Below, piece after piece: positions 14,074 through 17,456 of a stretch of DNA of 17,456 nucleotides. Positions within the stretch are counted from its first letter, which is position 1. The number at the start of each line of letters is the position of its first letter. Source of the stretch: Methanomicrobiales archaeon (GTDB lineage Archaea > Halobacteriota > Methanomicrobia > Methanomicrobiales > Methanospirillaceae). The stretch is from NCBI GenBank assembly GCA_012798365.1, contig JAAZNH010000291.1, forward strand, positions 1 to 17,456, written 5' to 3'. The position numbers and the translations under genes are program-made. The notes under the pieces were generated by a model, which saw nothing but the letters and a program-made list of their open reading frames with translations, had not been told where the DNA came from and ran no database searches.

Positions 14074-15252
14074 TCACTCAAATAAAGGCTCAATGCCTTC
14101 TTCAAACATATTGGATTTTTTCTCCTTTGACTTTATAACATCTTCTTTTGTTTCCTTGGCGATGTCAAGGAGCTCCTTGATCCGCGGAGCATTGCCGACA
14201 GTTGCCAGCATGACAACGGCGGCAACATACTCGCTGTTGACCGGATAGTCTCCGCCACGGACTTCGACACCCGCAATATTCTCTTCAACCCAGCTCTTGG
14301 CTTTCTCGACACCTTTCCGGTCCATCTCATCCGGTGGCCCGGCAAGGAGAACCAGTGCACGCTCGGCAGTCGAATAATCGCAGGGGAGCGTCAGGCGGCC
14401 CAGCATTGCCCTCCTCACCAGTGCAACAATCTTCGCCGACCGGTCCTCGCCCATGAGGACTTCTTCGTTTGCTTCTTTCTTGCCCCCGAACTTATCCTTG
14501 AGACCACCCAGGATGCCACGCTGCTGCTTGGTCCGTTTGCTCATCACTTCGCTGATCGCATACCCGACAGAGGTAATTCCGCCACCGCGGAGCGTATTGA
14601 TAATTTCACTGGAGTCAACGACCATTTCGCCAACGCCCATGCGGCTGACTTCACCAGCCCGGAAAAGGACCCCGAACCGGCGTACAACTTCGTTATTTAA
14701 GCGGGTGAATGCCGTTTTTACACTTTCGCCCTCGTTTTTCCAGGCGCTGTTATCGAAAATGAAGGTGTTATCAGCTTCGTTGACCAGCGTTGTCAGGCTG
14801 CGTGCTGCGTTATAAGAATAGAGCCTTCCTTCTTCGGGAGCTGGAATGATTCCGAGGGCATAAACCGGCTCCCGGTAGATCCGCTTCAGATGACGGGCAA
14901 GAACCGGGGATCCTCCGGAACCGGTTCCTCCGCCAAGACCGGCAACGATGACAAACGCATCGACATCGTGAGTACCGCGGGAATCAATAGCACTGATGCT
15001 GCTGTCAATTTCGTCTGCGGTAACCCTCGCCCCGGTCACGTTGTCGGTGCCTACCCCGTGACCTTTGACCATGGTCTGGCCGATGAGGATCCGGTCCCTC
15101 ATTTCAATATTTTTCAGACCCATCAGGTCGGTCCGTGCGGTATTTACGGCAATTCCCCGGAAACTGCTGGTACCGAGCTTCTTATCCTGCTCGATAAACA
15201 TATCGACAATTTTGCCGCCCGCCTGGCCACATCCAATGAAAAATACCCGCAT
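14074..15252 (-). CDS. cetZ: CetZ-type tubulin/FtsZ-superfamily GTPase
   Basis: The 392-residue protein opens MRVFFIGCGQAGGKIVDMF, the CetZ-like nucleotide-binding start. The tubulin signature GLGGGTGSG is at 105-113, followed by PVLARHL. The T7 region is VVDSSEIINTL (211-221), so the second acidic position is Glu (E216) rather than the Asp of FtsZ. A lysine-rich insert lies at about 238-264 (KRTKQQRGILGG...GGKKEANEE). After the C-terminal domain comes a charged stretch and the end peptide NMFEEGIEPLFE, a possible partner-binding tail. CetZ proteins form cytoskeletal filaments controlling cell shape and motility in haloarchaea; bacterial-type FtsZ divides. An ATTAATTATC element about 35 bases upstream may be its TATA box. 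The membrane-protein gene follows it directly. Confidence 0.88.
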   Translation of the reverse strand: MRVFFIGCGQAGGKIVDMFIEQDKKLGTSSFRGIAVNTARTDLMGLKNIEMRDRILIGQTMVKGHGVGTDNVTGARVTADEIDSSISAIDSRGTHDVDAFVIVAGLGGGTGSGGSPVLARHLKRIYREPVYALGIIPAPEEGRLYSYNAARSLTTLVNEADNTFIFDNSAWKNEGESVKTAFTRLNNEVVRRFGVLFRAGEVSRMGVGEMVVDSSEIINTLRGGGITSVGYAISEVMSKRTKQQRGILGGLKDKFGGKKEANEEVLMGEDRSAKIVALVRRAMLGRLTLPCDYSTAERALVLLAGPPDEMDRKGVEKAKSWVEENIAGVEVRGGDYPVNSEYVAAVVMLATVGNAPRIKELLDIAKETKEDVIKSKEKKSNMFEEGIEPLFE

Positions 15253-15253
15253 C

Positions 15254-15264
15254 TGGTGACACCA
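15254..15264. promoter_or_regulatory. 11-bp palindrome at the cetZ start
   Basis: TGGTGACACCA has 5-bp perfect arms around one base and lies directly before the cetZ ATG, between it and the AT-rich element at about 15280-15300. It could be an operator at the transcription start; chance is also possible. Confidence 0.25.
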
Positions 15265-15446
15265 TCCAATGGGCTAACAGATAATTAATTTATCTTAATT
15301 CTTTTAAGTCCTTTTGCTCGTATGAACCTTTATTTTCGAGAATAGAAAAACCTTCTTATGAATTTACCGAGGGAAATTCACGCACGATCTGACGATTTTG
15401 CGGAGCCTTTTTCATTTTGCCGCGAAAATACTATAGATCAGAAATC

Positions 15447-16679
15447 ATGCAGATTGGAATTATCGGCGGCGGACTGACAGGCCTTGTCGCTGCACATGCA
15501 CTCGCACGGGACCACAAGGTCATCCTTTTTGAAAAAATGCCCTATCCCGGTGGCTGCCTCTCTTCCTATCACATCAACGATTACTGGATTGAACGGTATT
15601 ACCACCACTGCTTCTCTTCAGATGTTTCCCTTTTCTCCCTTCTTGAGGAAATGGGGCTTTTTGAGGCCCTGGAGTGGAGAAACGGAACAACCGGTTCTTT
15701 TGCCAGGGACACTATCTATCCCTTAAGTACACCCCTTCAAATCCTCAGGTATCCTGAACTCTCGATTCAGGACAAGGCTCGTCTCGGGTGGCTGACCCTG
15801 ACTGCCAAAAACGCCAGTCTCGCGGACCTTGATGATATCCCTGCTGATCAATATATCATCGAGAACCTTGGCCTGAATGTTTATACCTCCTTTTTTGAGC
15901 CGCTCCTGAAAAGCAAGTTCGGCGACCGGAGAAAAGAAGTCTCGGCAGCATGGCTCATGTCACGGATCGCCATCCGGTCAAACCGCGGTGTTGAAGGTGA
16001 ACGGCTGGGATATCTCAGGAACGGATTCCATACCCTGATCGATGCCCTGGTCACTTCAGTGACGCAAAAAGGTGGGGAGATCCGGCTCCAGGAACCGGTT
16101 TCCTCCGTAGCCCGCAACAATAACAGGTGGACGCTCAACGGCATACCGTGTGATGCGGTTATCTCAACAATCGCACCCCTGGAACTTGAACGGTCTGGCG
16201 GGCCGGCCCTCCCGCCGATTCCCTACCAGGGTGCTGCATGTCTTACCCTTGCCATGAAGCGGCAGGTCACAAACGGCATTTACTGGCTGAACATGAAAGA
16301 TCCGGCTCCATATGGTGCAGTGGTAACCCATACCAACTTCATTCCGTTCGAGCGGTATGGTGAACACCTTGTCTATCTTGCCTCCTACTTCAGCGGAACA
16401 CTCCCCCCGAGGCTGGATGAGCGGATGCTTTCTGATTTCTGCTCGCGGTTTTCTGTGCAGCCGGAGGAGATTTCCTGGCACCGTATGGCAGTGGATCCCT
16501 TTGCCGGGCCGGTCTATACAACGGGATACCGCTCCCTGATTCCCCGGTATGAAACCAGCGGGCTCTACCTTGCGGGTATGTTTTCCCAGACAAACTATCC
16601 CGAGCGAAGCATGGAAGGATCCATCAGGGCGGGTTTTGAGGTGGCTGAATGTTTAAAAAAACGGGAGCAGCATGAGTAA
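15447..16679 (+). CDS. NAD(P)/FAD-dependent oxidoreductase (protoporphyrinogen-oxidase/UDP-galactopyranose-mutase-like)
   Basis: The ATG at 15447 begins directly with the Rossmann motif QIGIIGGGLTGLVAAHALA (G7, G8, G9, G12), so ten in-frame residues further upstream are not expected. FEKMPYPGGCLSSY follows, binding FAD ribose. The end GLYLAGMFSQTNYPERSMEG is the FAD-binding C-terminal motif of HemY/amine-oxidase-type flavoproteins. The 410-residue length fits. NDYWIERYYHHCF near residue 45-57 is a striking aromatic/histidine patch. The gene overlaps the next glycosyltransferase by 8 bases, so a role in polyisoprenoid or sugar chemistry for surface glycans is more likely than haem synthesis; this is inference. 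No Shine-Dalgarno is seen. Confidence 0.82.
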   Translation: MQIGIIGGGLTGLVAAHALARDHKVILFEKMPYPGGCLSSYHINDYWIERYYHHCFSSDVSLFSLLEEMGLFEALEWRNGTTGSFARDTIYPLSTPLQILRYPELSIQDKARLGWLTLTAKNASLADLDDIPADQYIIENLGLNVYTSFFEPLLKSKFGDRRKEVSAAWLMSRIAIRSNRGVEGERLGYLRNGFHTLIDALVTSVTQKGGEIRLQEPVSSVARNNNRWTLNGIPCDAVISTIAPLELERSGGPALPPIPYQGAACLTLAMKRQVTNGIYWLNMKDPAPYGAVVTHTNFIPFERYGEHLVYLASYFSGTLPPRLDERMLSDFCSRFSVQPEEISWHRMAVDPFAGPVYTTGYRSLIPRYETSGLYLAGMFSQTNYPERSMEGSIRAGFEVAECLKKREQHE

Positions 16680-17388
16680 GCCGGAAATTACCGCAATCAT
16701 TCCGGTCTTCAATGACCTGGCATCGCTTGAAAAGGCCCTTCCGGTCTCCATTGCCACGCTTGAGAGGATTACTCCCGACTTTGAGATTATTGTTGCTGAA
16801 GACGGAAGTACAGATGGCAGTGCAGAGTTTGTTACGGATTTTTCCACAAAAGACCCCCGGGTCCGGCTCCTCCACAGCGATACCCGGCAGGGAAGAGGCA
16901 CTGCACTTAACCGGGCTATCGGGGATGCACGGGGCGCGATTGTCTGTTATTACGATGTCGATCTTGCAACGGATATGCAGCATCTCCACCAACTCGTGAC
17001 TGCAATCCGTGACGGGGCAGTCATCTCGACCGGATCCCGGCTTCTGCCGTCCAGTGATACCGTCCGTACCGGCGGGAGAGAAATCGCAAGCCGGGGGTAC
17101 AATTTCCTTGTCCGGCTCTTCCTGGGCAGCCGGATTTTTGATCACCAGTGCGGGTTCAAGGGATTCCGACGGGAAAAGATCCTTCCGGTCCTTCCCATGA
17201 TCCGGTCCGGGCACTGGTTCTGGGATACAGAAATCCTTGTCCGGGCGCAACGCATGGGATACAAGGTTGCAGAGTTCCCGGTCCACTGGCGGGCCGGAAA
17301 AGGGACAACCGTCAGGTTCAAGGATATTTTCTCCATGGGGTCCTCGATCCTCAGATTATGGTGGCAGATTCATGTATCGGAAAATTAG
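16672..17388 (+). CDS. GT2 glycosyltransferase, dolichyl-phosphate sugar synthase-like (ALG5/DPM1/AglD type)
   Basis: The 238-residue protein has the GT-A nucleotide-sugar fold: ITAIIPVFNDLASLEKAL, AEDGSTDGS (42-50), YYDVDLATD with the DxD metal site (D95, D97), DHQCGFKGFRREKI (157-170) and WDTEILVRAQRMGYKVAEFPV (184-204). The DxQCGFK block is typical of enzymes moving a sugar from NDP-sugar to dolichyl phosphate. No C-terminal membrane domain is present, as in ALG5/DPM1-like soluble forms. It overlaps the FAD enzyme by 8 bases and the next gene by 17, so the three are co-translated. It probably loads lipid carriers for archaeal N-glycosylation; which sugar is unknown. Confidence 0.88.
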   Translation: MSKPEITAIIPVFNDLASLEKALPVSIATLERITPDFEIIVAEDGSTDGSAEFVTDFSTKDPRVRLLHSDTRQGRGTALNRAIGDARGAIVCYYDVDLATDMQHLHQLVTAIRDGAVISTGSRLLPSSDTVRTGGREIASRGYNFLVRLFLGSRIFDHQCGFKGFRREKILPVLPMIRSGHWFWDTEILVRAQRMGYKVAEFPVHWRAGKGTTVRFKDIFSMGSSILRLWWQIHVSEN

Positions 17389-17456
17389 CGCCATCGTTAT
17401 CCCAACGCTGCTGGCCATTGGAATCATCGCATGGATGCTCTTTAATGTCCGCGACG
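17372..17456 (+). CDS. N-terminus of a membrane protein, cut by window edge (possibly flippase-like/LPG-synthase-type)
   Basis: The ATG at 17372 lies inside the end of the GT2 gene and opens MYRKISAIVIPTLLAIGIIA, then WMLFNVRD at the cut: 28 residues with one basic-start membrane helix. In archaea the gene after such a GT2 enzyme often encodes a lysylphosphatidylglycerol-synthase-like multi-pass protein (in haloarchaeal AglD this membrane part is fused to the GT2 domain). That identity is inferred from context and the first helix only. Confidence 0.5.
   Translation, partial: MYRKISAIVIPTLLAIGIIAWMLFNVRD

Noticed and set aside
16624..17286. 220-codon minus-strand frame
   Set aside because: It is antisense to the GT2 gene with clear catalytic motifs; its translation shows no domain.

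Overview
The window is archaeal and looks like a hydrogenotrophic methanogen of the order Methanomicrobiales (Methanoregula/Methanosphaerula-like; the genus is my guess). Pointers are archaeal EF-1A and S10, a separate GMP synthase amidotransferase subunit, CobZ-type cobamide synthesis, a 3-hexulose-6-phosphate synthase fused to an RraA domain, a DUF3821 surface protein with a PGF-CTERM-like tail, a CetZ-type tubulin homologue, and TATA-box promoters mixed with Shine-Dalgarno sites.

Layout. Bases 1-982 (minus) hold the N-terminal 327 codons of the HPS-RraA fusion, cut by the left edge. After a 444-base gap comes a type IV pilin-like protein carrying a LamG-type domain (1427-2644, plus). Between it and a convergent nitroreductase (3578-4084, minus) lie about 930 noncoding bases filled by an AT-rich tandem array: two full 281-bp units and a decayed third, dense in palindromes. 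A minus-strand run follows: cobT, guaAA, a YkgJ-like cysteine-cluster protein and the DUF3821 surface protein, read from 7450 down to 4145. Diverging from cobT are cobZ and cobS, so three nucleotide-loop genes of cobamide synthesis sit together. A small cysteine-rich protein (8868-9188, minus) converges on cobS across a double hairpin.

The tuf-rpsJ pair (9349-10959, plus) runs 9 bases ahead of a large membrane protein of the TIGR03663/Agl23 type. A short candidate ORF at 12862-12969 follows. On the minus strand, cetZ (15252-14074) is followed at once by a single-pass membrane protein with a large extracellular part. The right edge (15447-17456, plus) is an overlapping set: an FAD-dependent oxidoreductase, a dolichol-phosphate-sugar-synthase-like GT2 enzyme, and the start of a membrane protein.

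Functional themes are cobamide completion, translation, and cell-surface construction (pilin-LamG, DUF3821/PGF-CTERM, Agl23-like, GT2, FAD enzyme). The least explained parts are the 281-bp palindromic array and the CetZ/membrane-protein pair. All assignments come from reading the sequence by eye; no database search was run.
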